From contig JBCNJP010000025.1 in NCBI GenBank assembly GCA_039602395.1, positions 105,321,604-105,385,603 of the forward strand: a stretch of 64,000 nucleotides of DNA, written 5' to 3'. Below the pieces are notes generated by a model that was not told the DNA's origin, did no database searches, and worked only from the letters and a program-made list of their open reading frames with translations. This document shows positions 44,608-57,262 of the stretch, piece by piece. A program made the translations under genes and the position numbers. The stretch is from Deinandra increscens subsp. villosa. Its lineage: Eukaryota > Streptophyta > Magnoliopsida > Asterales > Asteraceae. Numbering within the stretch: the first letter of the stretch is position 1; each line of letters starts with the position of its first letter.

Positions 44608-47600
44608 ATGATGGCGGCCTCGTTTCTTTCTTCGACGACGACGACGACGACAGTAGTTTCCCTTTCTTCATCATCATCATCTACCACCAAGTTAGCAACA
44701 ACTACTAGTACTACTAGTAGTAGTTTGAAGTTTTGCAGATCTTTGCATCACTTCTCTCCTACGACGTCCATCGCTTCCCCTCATTTCCATCCGAGGTAAT
44801 TTATTTTCCTTCCTTCCTTCGTTTGTTTGCTTGTTGATATTCTTAGGTTAGGTTATAGAAAACAAAGCCCTTAATTAATTTTGAGATTATGCCTCCTCGT
44901 CGTTGTTTTGATCACAAATTAGTTAGTTAGTTAGTTAGGGTTGATGATGATTTGCGATCAAGAGACTTCTCAGCGGAGGCTGGCTATTATTTAGTTGAAT
45001 CTTACTTATAAATAACATCACTTTCTTTTCTTTCTTTCTTTCTTTCTTTCTTTTCGTTTGGGAGCAATGAAATTTGCAATTATTTTCTGAATAGAGTAGT
45101 TAGTAGTAATACACTTGATGTTTGTTAACTATGATGATGCTGCTGCTGCAATTGTTGTATCTGGACCGTTTCTGCTCTGCTCTGCTCAACTTATTATATT
45201 TCAGGGGCTTCATGTCAATAACTACTACTAGTAGTAATAGTAGTTATCCCTTACCTCTTGCTGAAAGCATCAATTGATCATTGCTAAATTAGTATGGATA
45301 TACTTATTTTCATTACGATAAGGCTATTCCTGCATCTGTAATGTAAATACACTTCTCGCTATCTGACCACATAAGTGAGCATAGAAATCTTTTCTCTATT
45401 GGTTGTTCTGAGATAAGCTTCAAAGTCTTTAATTTGCTGAAAAACTTACAAATAATACCATAGATTCATTATAGTCTTTAATCGTTACTTCAAGACGTAT
45501 TTAGTTAACTGTTTACTTCTGTTACATTTCAATATGGATCATTTTGTGAGTTACACACTTACACTTTTGTAGGACTCCGTGTAAGGTCAGGGCAACCATT
45601 TTGCGAGAAAATGAGAAAGTGATTGTGGAAGAAACATTTCAACCCAACACTTCTCCTGATGATCAGAATGGGAGGTCCAATGAGCTGCCAAATGTTCAAC
45701 CTCCAAATTCCGTGGAGAAGTGGGTCATAAAGCTTGAACAATCTATAAACATTTTTCTTACGGTATATTTAAGTCTTTTATATGCCCTTTGAATGTCTTC
45801 ACCAACCAAGTTTGCTTAATTTATTGGATTATTTATCTTCGGATTCAGGAAAAGTGTCCAAACCACACTTGCTCCTGGATGTTTAATTGTTACAAGAAAA
45901 ATGATATTTCTCTCTTTTCAGGATTCAGTGATCAAAGTACTTGACACATTGTACCAGGACAGGGACTATCCAAGGTTTTTTGTTCTGGAAACAATAGCAA
46001 GAGTCCCTTACTTTGGTAAGTGTTCGTTTCAGCTCTTACTGCTTCAACCAGTAAGCCAGGTCCCCTTTTTCTTTTCTTTTTTGGTAAAGGGCAAAGCCCG
46101 GCAAACTTTATTTAAAATACAAAACAATAATTAAGGGACATTTCCCCTTAACTGATGTTTAACCCGCAACATACCTAATCTATACCACGAGTCAAAGCCA
46201 GGTCCCCTTTTAACCCAAAAGATTTGGCATTTTGCTATGAAAGATGAGAGGAGAGACTTGCAATGTCACAATCATGTGTTTAGGTGTTGTGTTATTCACT
46301 TGCTCAGGCCTCCAAAGCAACTTCTTTAACTAATGTTTTGCTTTCTTTTCTTATTAGGGTTATAGTAGTTATTGTAGTGGATCAAGAAGCACATGAACAT
46401 GTATGTTTAAACTTTTAAGGGAAAGGGATGCTGTAGTAGACACACATATAAATTGTTAGTTAGCTGCATATTCATAATTTATGTGGGCTATGTCGGTCTG
46501 TGAATCTATGCTCTCCTGTAAAACTATGGTAGCTAGTTTCGTATAGACAACTGTTATTTTCAGGCATATAATGGTGGTCTTTGGTTTTAATTTTTTTACG
46601 CTGCAGCTTTTATATCTGTTCTTCACATGTACGAGAGTTTTGGTTGGTGGAGAAAATCAGAGTATCTGAAAGTCCACTTTGCTGAGAGCTGGAACGAGAT
46701 GCATCATCTGCTTATTATGGAAGTAATGTTCTTCCTGTTCATATTTGGGTTGTCTTGACGTATTTCTTTTACATATGCGTTCATTGTAAAACCCCTTCCA
46801 TCTTTGAAACTAAATTTTCAGTCATCAGTTAGTTCACTGATTTCTTTTTCTTCTGGTAACTAATTGCCATAATCAAGTGATAATGTTACTTGTAAAGCAA
46901 TAAGATACACTGAAATCCTGAATAATAAAAAAATATGTATTATTGCTGTTTTATATGTAACTCATTTATGAATTGAATTATTATATGAAATAATTACCTT
47001 ATACTGTTTCTAAGGTTAGACGGACACGTAAGTGACGTAACTTCTGTAGTGTACGTCTCAAGCCCATGTGTTTTTTTATATATTCAGATGTGATGTGTGT
47101 GCGCATTGTATCATGTTCATTTAGCGACTTTTGGCTAACCTAATGTCATTTGCAATTTCTTGTTGCAGGAATTGGGGGGAAATGCTTGGTGGTTTGACAG
47201 GTTCCTTGCTCAACATATTGCAATATTCTATTATTTCATGACAGTGTTTATGTACGCTTTAAGCCCGAGAATGGCATGTGAGTATGAACAGCTAGTTTGC
47301 TTGAATGGGTCACTTGAGTCTTTATAGCAGTAGAAAGTTAGTTTCCCGTGATGGACTCCACCAATTTTGTCTGATTTCATGTGTTCTTTGATTTTTCACA
47401 CAGATCATCTTTCCGAATGTGTGGAGAGCCATGCATTTGAAACCTATGACAAATTTATTAAGGAAAAAGGAGGTATGCCTTCTTATTATTAATAGTAATA
47501 TGATTAGAATCACAGTGTGACCCTACCTACACCTAGTTCAATAAAACTTTAACTATTAGTTGCATGTTTAAACTCCCATCCCATCAATAGTGTAAAATAG

Positions 47601-48401
47601 GTCTATCATGCTAGTTGAAGCCAGATACTTAATATGCATCACTCATCTGCTATGCATGCATTATGGTACAGACTTTTATGCCCTATGTGTCCCTTTATGT
47701 ACTTGATGCCTGTTTCTTAATGCTTATTGTGGTATGTGTGCTACCTGTTTGTTTTTCGAGCTAGGGGTTTCAGTGAGTCATCTCACCCTATTCAGTGAGT
47801 GGGAACATCCCCAAAGTGGGATTTTCTTGTACAAGAAGTAATAACATACAACTTATGATGTGCTACCTGTTTGTTTGTTTGTTTGTTTATTGAACAGATG
47901 AATTAAAAAAACTTGCTCCATCTAAAATTGCTGTGAAATACTACACAGAAGAAGATTTGTACTTGTTTGGTAAGTCCCTCTTTACTAAGCCACATAAAAT
48001 GTGTCTTTATCTGATTTATTTATTAATTAACCATGTATGTATATCAACATATCTGTATTTAGATGAATTTCAAACCGCAAGACTTCCCAACACTCGAAGG
48101 CCAATAATAGGTAAGTGAAGTCGTAATTGACTTGAATTTAAATTGATACAGAGTATATATTTCTGATATTTGGTTGTGTCCAGAAAATATGTATGATGTG
48201 TTTATGAACATTAGAGACGATGAAGCAGAACACTGTAAGACGATGAAAGCATGTCAGACTCATGGTAACCTCCGTTCCCCTCATGCATCTGAAGATGATG
48301 ATGATTTAGGTTGTATCGTTCCTGGTGGTGAAGGGTGTGAAGGTATTGTCGATTGTATAAAGAAATCTATTACAAATCCACCCATAAATCATAAGTCATG
48401 A
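44608..48401 (+). CDS. PTOX: Plastid terminal oxidase (plastoquinol oxidase, IMMUTANS type)
   Basis: Predicted 367-residue di-iron protein that oxidises plastoquinol with O2 in thylakoids, serving carotenoid desaturation and chlororespiration. Nine exons join in phase: 44608-44795, 45573-45762, 45922-46015, 46607-46722, 47169-47277, 47404-47472, 47898-47969, 48063-48110, 48184-48401, the same count as Arabidopsis IMMUTANS. The N-terminus is a Ser/Thr-rich transit peptide with a Thr run. All six di-iron ligands are present: Glu149 (FVLETIARVPYF), Glu188 and His191 (ESWNEMHHLL), Glu240 (CVESHAFETYDKF), Glu309 and His312 (RDDEAEHCKTM), each 13 residues beyond the published IMMUTANS numbering as I recall it. 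Exon 8 encodes the 16-residue segment specific to PTOX. The motif set separates it from mitochondrial AOX. Looks intact. Confidence 0.97.
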
Positions 48402-51400
48402 ACACACACACACAAACAAACAAGGAAGGAAGGAAGGAAGGAGGTGTATTTAATTAACATATATAATAATATAATAATAGATACGATACAAGTTGTAATC
48501 TTTCTTATCCATCCATACAGGAGAAGCGAATGAAATCTTATTAATTGCCTTGAATTGTTGTAGTATGTTAAATGGTGAAAATACATGTATAACCAATTGT
48601 TTTTTATATTTTGTAATAATAATAATATAGAAGTTTTATCTTGCTGATAATTAATAATAATACTATATATACTACTACTTTTAAGACTTTGCATGGATGG
48701 GAAAGGAAAGGGAAGGGAAGGGAAGGAAAGAGAAATTCAACATGTTATCCTCCCTAACTCACCAGAAACCAACTTCGGCAGGATCCAGGGCTATGACATA
48801 AAAGTTTAGGTTTTCAATTCAAGCCAAGACAAGCCAGGGAGGGAGAGTAAATTGGTCTCAAATGTCTAAAACCAACCGGGCTCTCACTTCCTTTGACTTC
48901 TCTTATTCAATCCTAGCTTGCCTGCCTACCTACATTTGACATTTCATTTGATTCAATCAAACCATGCTTTAGTATTCTTATTATTATTGTCTAGGGAGGG
49001 AGTACCCATATATGGGGACTCGCTCTTTTAAACAGACATTTTTTAGAAGAGCATTTTGTAAATAACAAGGCTAAGGTTGAAACCCCGCGCGTTGTGACGG
49101 GCTTCTTTGTTCTTTTTTGATACGATATCATAAACACTGTAGGTTATAATCTTCGATTTCATATATTAAGCAACAGGTTTTAAGTAGACAAAATAATAAT
49201 CTAATGAAATAAGTATGATATTTACATCAAATAAAATTTTCAAAACACATAGAATGAACATCTTTATATAGAATATGAAAGGCGTAAGTAGCCCTTCAAT
49301 GATCTTCTATAGTCTTTTAAGACACCTCTCAAATCACCTTCACGGGCCTGTTAATTTGGCATAAAAAACAATATCATTGAGTTTGCTTAATCTGGTTAGT
49401 TAGGGATCAGATCTGAATGAGACTGCGGTAAATGTATTTTTAAACATTTATATAATCAAACAATTGCAACAAACCGGAATCCGGCAGCCATCGTCAAGTA
49501 ATATACCCCAAACCACTATCGTTGCTTAAGTGTTCACAATCGGAGAGCAAAGAATAATCTTCACTCATATCCGGTTAGAAATAACTAGAGAGCAACGCAA
49601 GCAACTCGAACTCAGATCCGAGACAACGAACGGTGGCAAAGAAAACCAAAACCATTGTGTCGTCGCTGCCACAAACGCAGGCAACTGAAAGTTTATTCAG
49701 ATTTGGAACGGCAAGCTTAGCGCCGGAAAAGAGAGAGACAAAAGCCCTCAGTAGAAAAAGAATAGGTAGAGATTAGAGAAGCATCTCAATAGAGAGAAAA
49801 AAAGACGTTTACATCTCACAAACAAAATATAAATTTAATATAGGATAGAGAGGGAGATAACTGAAAAGTAAAGCAAATGGACGCATGTGAGCTATATAAA
49901 AAAAACTGCTTGAATCACAATGCACCACCCCACTAACCAATCACTTAAAAGCACTGACCGTTTAAACCAATAGGAAGGCTTGAGCAAAGTGAACAGTGCG
50001 TTTGTAAAGACATCACCGTCTATACAAAATGTATTTTTTACATAATAATTCATATACTTTATTTATAGAATAATTAACTTTCATTATTCAAGCCTAGATT
50101 TCTAGAGAAATTGTAATTATTTAAACAAGAATAAATAAATGCGTCATAACTTGTAATTTTTAAAATTTAAACTTTTAGCATTGTACTTTATTTTGGTACG
50201 AGATATATATACCACTTAACCGCCATTAATTAAAGCCTTCAACTATCCATACAAAATTTTTTTAAATTCACAACCTTCCTATGACCCAATGAAATAAAAT
50301 ATATATATATATATATGAATAAAATAACCCCAATCCCCCCCCCCCCCCCCCCGGAATTTTATGTCCCTATGGCCATTCGTATTTTTTCTTTTTGAGATTT
50401 TTTTTGGGCCGTATAGGCCTCTATGGCCCCTATAGAATATGTGAGTTTAGCAAAATGTTTATGAGTATAATAACTCCTTAAAAAACCCTACATTATTTAT
50501 TTATTAAAGACACCAACATAGAACCCGTGTGTTGTACGGGCTTAATAATTGAAAATTCAATTCATAGTTCATGTTAAAGATTCACATAAAAATATTTAAG
50601 TAAGTGTTTCATTGTGAAAAAAATTATCATCCACTATGAGGAGTATAAAGAGATGGAGTCACAAGTGTTTTAAACTCTTTAGTTGATTGCAGTTCTATAC
50701 CAGAGGAAACACAATTATCTAATTGTTTTTAGACTATTATGGACAAAAAGTAAAAACGTATGTTCTCATGACAAACAAAATATAAAATTCTAAAAAAGAT
50801 TGTCACAACAAAACAAATCAAGAGTTCACATATTTATTGAAAAATATATGATTTAGTTCACATCTAAATAACATTTCATTTACATATTTGATCAAACATG
50901 TTCTCCATGTAATACGGGACATGAAAATGACTTAAACTGGTTAATTACTTAATTGTATGAAAAGAATTAAACTATTATTAGGTATTGTTATAGACAAAAT
51001 AACAAAAGAGAGAGGTGGAAACAAATCAAACAATACATATATTTGACAAGAAATAGTTCACAAATTAACAAAAAAAAACACACACGCACACATAACAAAA
51101 TAGGCTTATAAATTCAAAACATTTCAAGAATATATAAACCTTACTCCAACTAACATTAATATTAAAGTTCCATACTATATCATCTTTTTTTTTATATAAA
51201 ATAATTTTTTTATAGTATATCCATATCATATCTAAATCCAAACAATGATTAAATTACAACAATAAATACGGAATCTATTTTCACATTTGATTGGTAATGA
51301 AGTTTTTCTAGTCGAGAAATGATTTGCATAGTTGACTTTTTATAGTCAAACACTCAAACCTATTCAGATGTCGAAGATTTAATAGTTATAAAATCTTCTA

Positions 51401-52336
51401 TATACCTATATTAAACATGAGTTTTTATAGTTCAAATGGCACAAATGTAAGGTGTGCCACCGCCACGTCATCAAAATCCTATGTGTCAATTTTTAGGAGT
51501 TTTGAATTACAAAAAATTGAAGTGAAACTAGAAAAGTCGCGGACCTTGGGTAACCCGAATCTCAATCCATTAAAATCTTATAACCCGTGTCTCATTCATC
51601 ATCTTCACGTCTAGGGTTTCCTCCGGTTCTCTCTCGCCGCACCTCACATCAGAAGTTCTCTCGTTGCACCTCACCTCAGAGCTTCTCTCACCTCACGTTA
51701 CATTGGAGGAGATTTCTAAGGTCAGTTGCTTAATTGATGTTGCTTTTAATTTCTTTCATGCTTCAAACCATATTCGATTTCAAACATTGACGTGTTTCAT
51801 TTTCATCTCCATCTGATTTCTGAGTTTTAAGATCGATGGAATTTGATTTCTGGGAATCATAATCAACCGGAGGGCGGAAGTTTGATTGTTGATTTAGGTG
51901 TTTGTGTTTACAAAAAGATGATTATGTATATGACTTTGTTTGTTCATTGGTGTATAAGATCCCCTTGTGGGCTGTTAATCGATGAGATTTTTCTCTCTGG
52001 TTTTCATATAGATCATAAATATATTTGGATTTTGGACTGTGCTTTTAAGTATTTAGTTATTATATATACATTGCAGGTTCGACAATCTGGTATAAAAATG
52101 GAATATGATAATCAGTTCCCACAGCCTTTAAGCTTGATATTTGGCTGATTATTTTTACTGTGAAATGGTTTTAGTTTATTCATTTTTGTAATTAAGAAGG
52201 TTTTGATTATTGATGTTATTTGATGATTGGATGAACTAGCTTTAATTTCGTATCACTGTATAAAAACTTACAAGTTGTAAATCCTGACAATAATCACTTT
52301 AATGATTGCATTATCTGTGATTTTTTGTTTTTGTAG
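48402..52336. other. Long intergenic region
   Basis: It starts with the PTOX 3' flank. AT-rich with GGAAGGGAAG (48700-48730), a poly-C run (about 50334-50352) and degraded CCCGTG-type hairpins at about 49083 and 50523. At 51600-51720 a CT-rich leader-like segment (TCTCTCGTTGCACCTCACCT repeated) precedes the COP1-like pseudogene and could be its displaced 5' leader. No gene is supported. Confidence 0.35.
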
Positions 52337-53609
52337 ATACAAAATGATCTCCACTACATTAAAGAAGACATAAATGCGGTAGAGAGACAAAGAGTAGAAC
52401 TACATAGACCAAGAGAAAAGTACTCAGTAAAATTAAGGAAGCTTTCTGATGATCCTTCTGTAAGATCCTCATGGCCTTCATTGATGGACAAGCGTAACAT
52501 CAGCAATATACACATTGGCGAAAGTGTTCAAAGCCAATTCTGGCTGGGTGCAGGTTCACAAACTAGGGTTCAAATTCACAAAATACTCAACCAGGATTAA
52601 CTGTAGCAAGAAAGAGGCGTGTTCACGCGCAGGTCACTGCACCTTTTTAATGGAATATGGGGTTTTATTTATTTGTTTAAGAATGCTAGATGAGTTAAAG
52701 GAATGTTGGTCAATTTCATTTTCCAGTTCAATGACTTGCAAGAGTGTTACTTGCAAAAGCCGAGATATTGGGTTAGGCAAGTACAGAAGCAGGAAGAAAG
52801 GAATTATAATCCTGTACAAAGAGAATGTTATTATCCAGGACTCGAGGATTTTTCCAGTCTGTGCTTTCTTCCTTTACACGATACAGGTTTATTCTGTCTG
52901 CCTGCGTTGTTTTGATTTTCATTATCTTTTACCGTCACAATTTGTATGCTAAAATTTTTGTTTGTTGTGTAGTCGGTTGCGCGCTGTTGCTGAACTTAGG
53001 CACGCCGATCTTTTTATTCAGCCAATATTGTATCAAGGTTTGTTGAGTGTAGATTATATTTTTCGGTTCAGAAGTGTGGCTGTTGAGATTTTCCTTTGGT
53101 TAACTTTTTTAAAACTGAGATAACTACCTAAGAAGTTGGTGTTTGCTTCAAGACTTTTCTTCTAAGAAAATCGGTGTTACTTGCTTTTTCACTTACTATG
53201 TTGTTGGTGATCTAAACATGGATTGCATAAAATTTCTTATTGAATTATCTTTCTTTTCCAGTTATCTAACTGCCTTCTTCATTTGCATCATAGATTTTGA
53301 CCGAGATGATGAGCTTTTTGCTACTGCTGGTGTTTCACAGCGTATCAAGGGTTTTGAGTTTGCCTCTGTAAGTCTTCAAGTATTTTTCTGAATGACTTTA
53401 ATTCCTTAGCATCCTGATTGTGGATGGGATACAGTGTAGCTGTTAGCCTTTCAAACTGTTGTTTATTTAGATTTACATCTGTCTTAATATATAGATATGT
53501 AGAGATGTGTTTGACTCCCTACGTAGTAAACATGCTAGTTGGTTTCTTAATGCTTTGCATACTACCTACCACTTACTATATAACAGGTAAAAATTTGGTG
53601 TACGAATCA

Positions 53610-56078
53610 ACTCATTCCATTGAAATGCTTCCTTTTTAAGTAAATCTGTTAATGGTTTAGCTAACTTGCCATAGTTATTTACAAATCTTCTATAATATCC
53701 AGTAAGCCCCAGAAAACCCCTTAATGCCTTAATAGAGGTAGGTTCAGGCCATTCTTGGACAGCTTCCACCTTATTAGGATCAGTGGCTACACCTTTATAG
53801 GAAATTATATGGCCCAAATATTCTAATTCTCTTGCAGCAAAAACACACTTACTTTTCTTGGCTACCAGTTTATTAATTCTGAGTAATTCCAATACAATAC
53901 CCAAATGCTCCAAATGAGTAAGCCAATCAGGACTGTAAATGAGTATATCATCAAAAAATACCAATACAAACTTCCTCAACTGTTCTTTAAAGACATGATT
54001 CATCAAACCTTGGAAAGTGGAGGGTGCATTTGTAAGCCCAAAGGGCATAACCAAGAATTCAAAATGCCCATGATGGGTTCTAAAGGTTGTCTTATGAACA
54101 TCTTCAGAGGCCATTCTAATCTGATAATAGCCTGATTTCAGATCTAGTTTAGAGAAATACTGAGTTCCACACAATTCATCCAATAATTCTTCCACTAATG
54201 GTATAGGAAACCTGTCAGGAATTGTTGCTTGATTAAGTTTCCTATAATCAATACACATTCTCCATGTATTGTCTTTCTTTTTTACCAACACTACAGGAGA
54301 AGCAAATGAACTATTACTATATCTTATGATGCCCTGCTCCAATAGTTCATTTGTCATTTTTTTTATTACATCTTTTTGCATAGATGGATACCTATATGGT
54401 TTCAAGTGAATACCTTCTGTATTGGCTTTCAAGGGTATCCTGTGATCAAAATAATTTCTAGATGGAGGTAAGGTATGCAGATCCTGGAACACATCATCAA
54501 AAGCCAATAGTAGAGAATTTAACTGCTGCTCTTGCAGTATTGAACATGGTTGCTTTTGTAGATTAACACCAGCAGCAATTTCCTCACCCTCAATGGCTAA
54601 AACCTGAATCATAGACAACTCAGCTCTCTGCTGTTCTACCTTTTTCAACCCCTTCTTTCCCATTACACCTAACTTCTTATGATGTTGACCTCTCTAGACC
54701 ACCCTTTGACCATTCATCTGAAACTCAATAGTTCTGTCTTGATAATTCAGTAAAATAGATCCCAAAGTGGTAAACCATTGCACCCCCAATACCATATCAC
54801 ACCCTCCCAAAGGCATCACATATACATCTGTAGAAAATGAGATTAACTGCATCTTCCAAGTAAACCCAACCACCATTCGATCACATATCATAGTATTGCC
54901 ATCAGCCACTTTAACTCTCATAGAAGGCTTTTGAGTCAATAAACAGCCTAACCTTTTTGCAAGTTTTGAGTCCAAGAAGTTATGAGAACTCCCTGTATCC
55001 ATCAGTATTTGTAACTCAGTCTTACCACTATGGCCAGTCACCCTCATTGCTTGATACATATCACAACCCTCCATGGCATTCACTGATATTTGGGCAATTT
55101 CTAGTGTATCCTCAACCCCCTGTCCCAAACCACTTCCTCCTGCATCATCATCTACATACTCAATTTCAATATGGTAAAACTGAGGTTTCCTTCCTTGACA
55201 CACATGATCCCTCGAATACTTCTCATCACATACATAGCATAATCCTTTGGCCCTCTTCTCATCTAATTCTGCCTGAGTCAATGTTTTCCTTTGAATTATG
55301 GGTTTCTTGAATTCCTTAGTAACTGGCTTAACATAAGGAACTGTTGCTTTAGTATTATTGACTGAGTCAACAGAGGTGGTTTATATTTTGGCTTAACACA
55401 TTGCAGAGTGGCCTCTTGCAATTTAGCCAAGGAACAAGCCTCTTGAATGTCCTTAGGATTGAACATTCTCACTTGCATCTGAATTCCATCATCTAACCCC
55501 GCCAAAAAACAACTTAATGCATAAGAATTTGATAATTCTAATCTGCTTAAAATGGCATCAAAGGCATCATGATATTCTTGAACTGTACCTTTTTGTTTTA
55601 AATTTTTTAATTCCATCATAGGATCATCATAAAGTTTGCCAAATCGTAACTTCAAGGCTGCCTCCAATTCTGGCCAAGTGATCTCTTGATTGCCTCTTTG
55701 CTTTGAATATGATTGGAACCACTGTAATGCTTTTTGTTCAAAGTGAATTGCAGCCAATTTCACTTTAGTAGCATCATTCACTTTGTCTAACCGAAAAAAC
55801 TGTTCCACCTTGAACAACCAATCGTTTAAATCTTCACCTCTAAACTTAGGAAATTCAATTTTTGTTAATCTCGCCGCAAAATTGAATCCCTCACCTTCGC
55901 TGCCATTGTTGCCTCCTCTTGCAGTTACCAATTGATTCATTTGCAGTGACATAGTGGCCATCATCTGTTGCATTGTCTCCAGCGCTTTCGAATTAGCATC
56001 CACCTTATCACTCAAGAGTGAATCGCCCTCGGAGTTGCTCGTATCACCATCGGAATGGTTCATCTGCCTTCGCGTCAT
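53610..56078 (-). pseudogene. Ty3/gypsy gag, protease and RT remnants
   Basis: gag (56078-55296) has FPKFRGEDLNDWLFKVEQFF and WFQSYSKQRGNQEITWPELE. A frameshift near 55375 leads into a zinc knuckle (CYVCDEKYSRDHVC) and protease (LQILMDTGSSHNFLDSKLAK). A TAG at 54694-54696 separates it from RT in the same frame. RT has MCIDYRKLNQATIPDRFPIP, FSKLDLKSGYYQIRM, MPFGLTNAPSTFQ and the catalytic FFDDILIYS. It is cut soon after YYRRFVNNYGKLAKPLTDLL. Confidence 0.9.
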
Positions 56079-56149
56079 ACTGATTTACCGGAATTTGATC
56101 GGAATTGCGGAAAAAGGTAAGATTCGAGGATCTCGGGCTCTGATACCAA

Positions 56150-56438
56150 TGACACAAATTGGAATCTAGCTCACGATCACTAGGATGGATGAGCTAAACT
56201 GATCAATCAATCGAAGATCTTGGTAAGGAAGAAAAGATCTTGGAACTGATAATCGAGAATGAAGAAACATAATTGAGAGGGAAAAGTAGTTGTTATTCAA
56301 TTCGACAACTAACTCAATTGTTACAACCTCCCACTTATACAACTCAAGAATTACAATTTGACACTAAGGTCCCTCAACTATTTCTAATGAACACATTCAA
56401 CTCAAACTATTACAACTCACTCATTAATACGTATCACA
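56150..56438 (-). repeat. 5' LTR of the truncated Ty3/gypsy element
   Basis: 289 bp with TGACACAAATTGG at one edge and ATACGTATCACA at the other (TG...CA in either orientation). The adjoining TTGGTATCAGAGCC on the minus strand (56136-56149) is the primer site. The partner LTR is missing, so borders rest on the TG/CA edges and on COP1 sequence resuming at about 56451. Confidence 0.8.
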
Positions 56439-57262
56439 AGTGTTATTAATATTGACATTAGAGCAAATATTTGTTTAGTGAAGTATAATCCTGGATCTAG
56501 CTATCATGTTGTAGTAAGTTCCCTGTTATCACTTGTTAATTGGGGTTTACGTTTGAGAATATATATATCTGTATATTAGCACTTCACTTCACTTTGCAGG
56601 TGGGTTCTGCAGATCGTCACATTCGTTATTATGACCTGAGAAATATAATCCAACCATTGCATATGTTTAGTGGACACCGGAAAGTTGTTTCCTATGTCAA
56701 ATTCATGTCCAACACTGAGCTTGCTTCTGCATCTACTCACAGCACATTACGCCTGTGGGATGTTAAGGAAAATATGCCTGTAGGGTCACCACTTTTGCTC
56801 GCTCACATCCAGTTGAATTGTTAACCGTCTCCTCCTTCTATCAGACAAATGATAGAAGATTATATTTCCCTGTTTTGCAGCTGCGCACATTTAGAGGACA
56901 CACCAATAAGAAGAATTTTGTGGGTCTAAGTGTGAATAACGAATACATAGCCTGTGGCAGTGAGACTAACGAAGTTTTCATCTATCATAAGGTCTATCAA
57001 TAGCTTACATTCATTCATTATGAGAGAAGAACCGATTCAAGATTGTTTCTTTGCTTAGTTTTTGTTTTGATGATCAATCAACTTGTAGGATATCTCAAGA
57101 GCTGCAGCATGGCATAGATTCAGCTCTGAGATAAATGAAGGGGAAGAGGAATTAGCGCGGTCATACTTCATTAGTGTTGTCTGTTGGAAAAGTGATAGCC
57201 CAACCATGTTAACAGCCAACAGTGAAGGGACAATCAAAGTTTTGCTCCTGCTGCATAAATGA

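Larger units (their letters stand above)
53610..56438 (-). mobile_element. Truncated Ty3/gypsy retrotransposon inside the COP1 pseudogene
   Basis: Reading on the minus strand: 5' LTR (56150-56438), primer site, gag, protease and RT, then an abrupt end near 53610 just after RT. RNase H, integrase and the 3' LTR are missing. The missing element half and the missing COP1 exons lie at the same junction, so one deletion probably removed both. Confidence 0.88.
52337..57262 (+). pseudogene. COP1-like E3 ligase pseudogene, split and deleted
   Basis: COP1 is the RING/coiled-coil/WD40 ubiquitin ligase that represses light responses. Recognisable exons: 52337-52631 (coiled-coil side, QNDLHYIKEDINAVERQRVE), about 52727-52885 (FNDLQECYLQKPR), 52973-53037 (SRLRAVAELRHADLF), 53292-53368 (FDRDDELFATAGVSQRIKGF), 56451-56515 (ANICLVKYNPGSS), about 56600-56782 (VGSADRHIRYYDLRN; STLRLWDVKENMPV), 56881-56991 (RTFRGHTNKKNFVGLSVNNE) and 57089-57262 (CWKSDSPTMLTANSEGTIKV). 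The RING part is not seen. The first two exons carry frameshifts and stops, and the WD40 repeats between FEFAS and ANICLV are missing, replaced by a Ty3 element. The WD40 words fit COP1 better than SPA proteins. Not functional. Confidence 0.88.
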
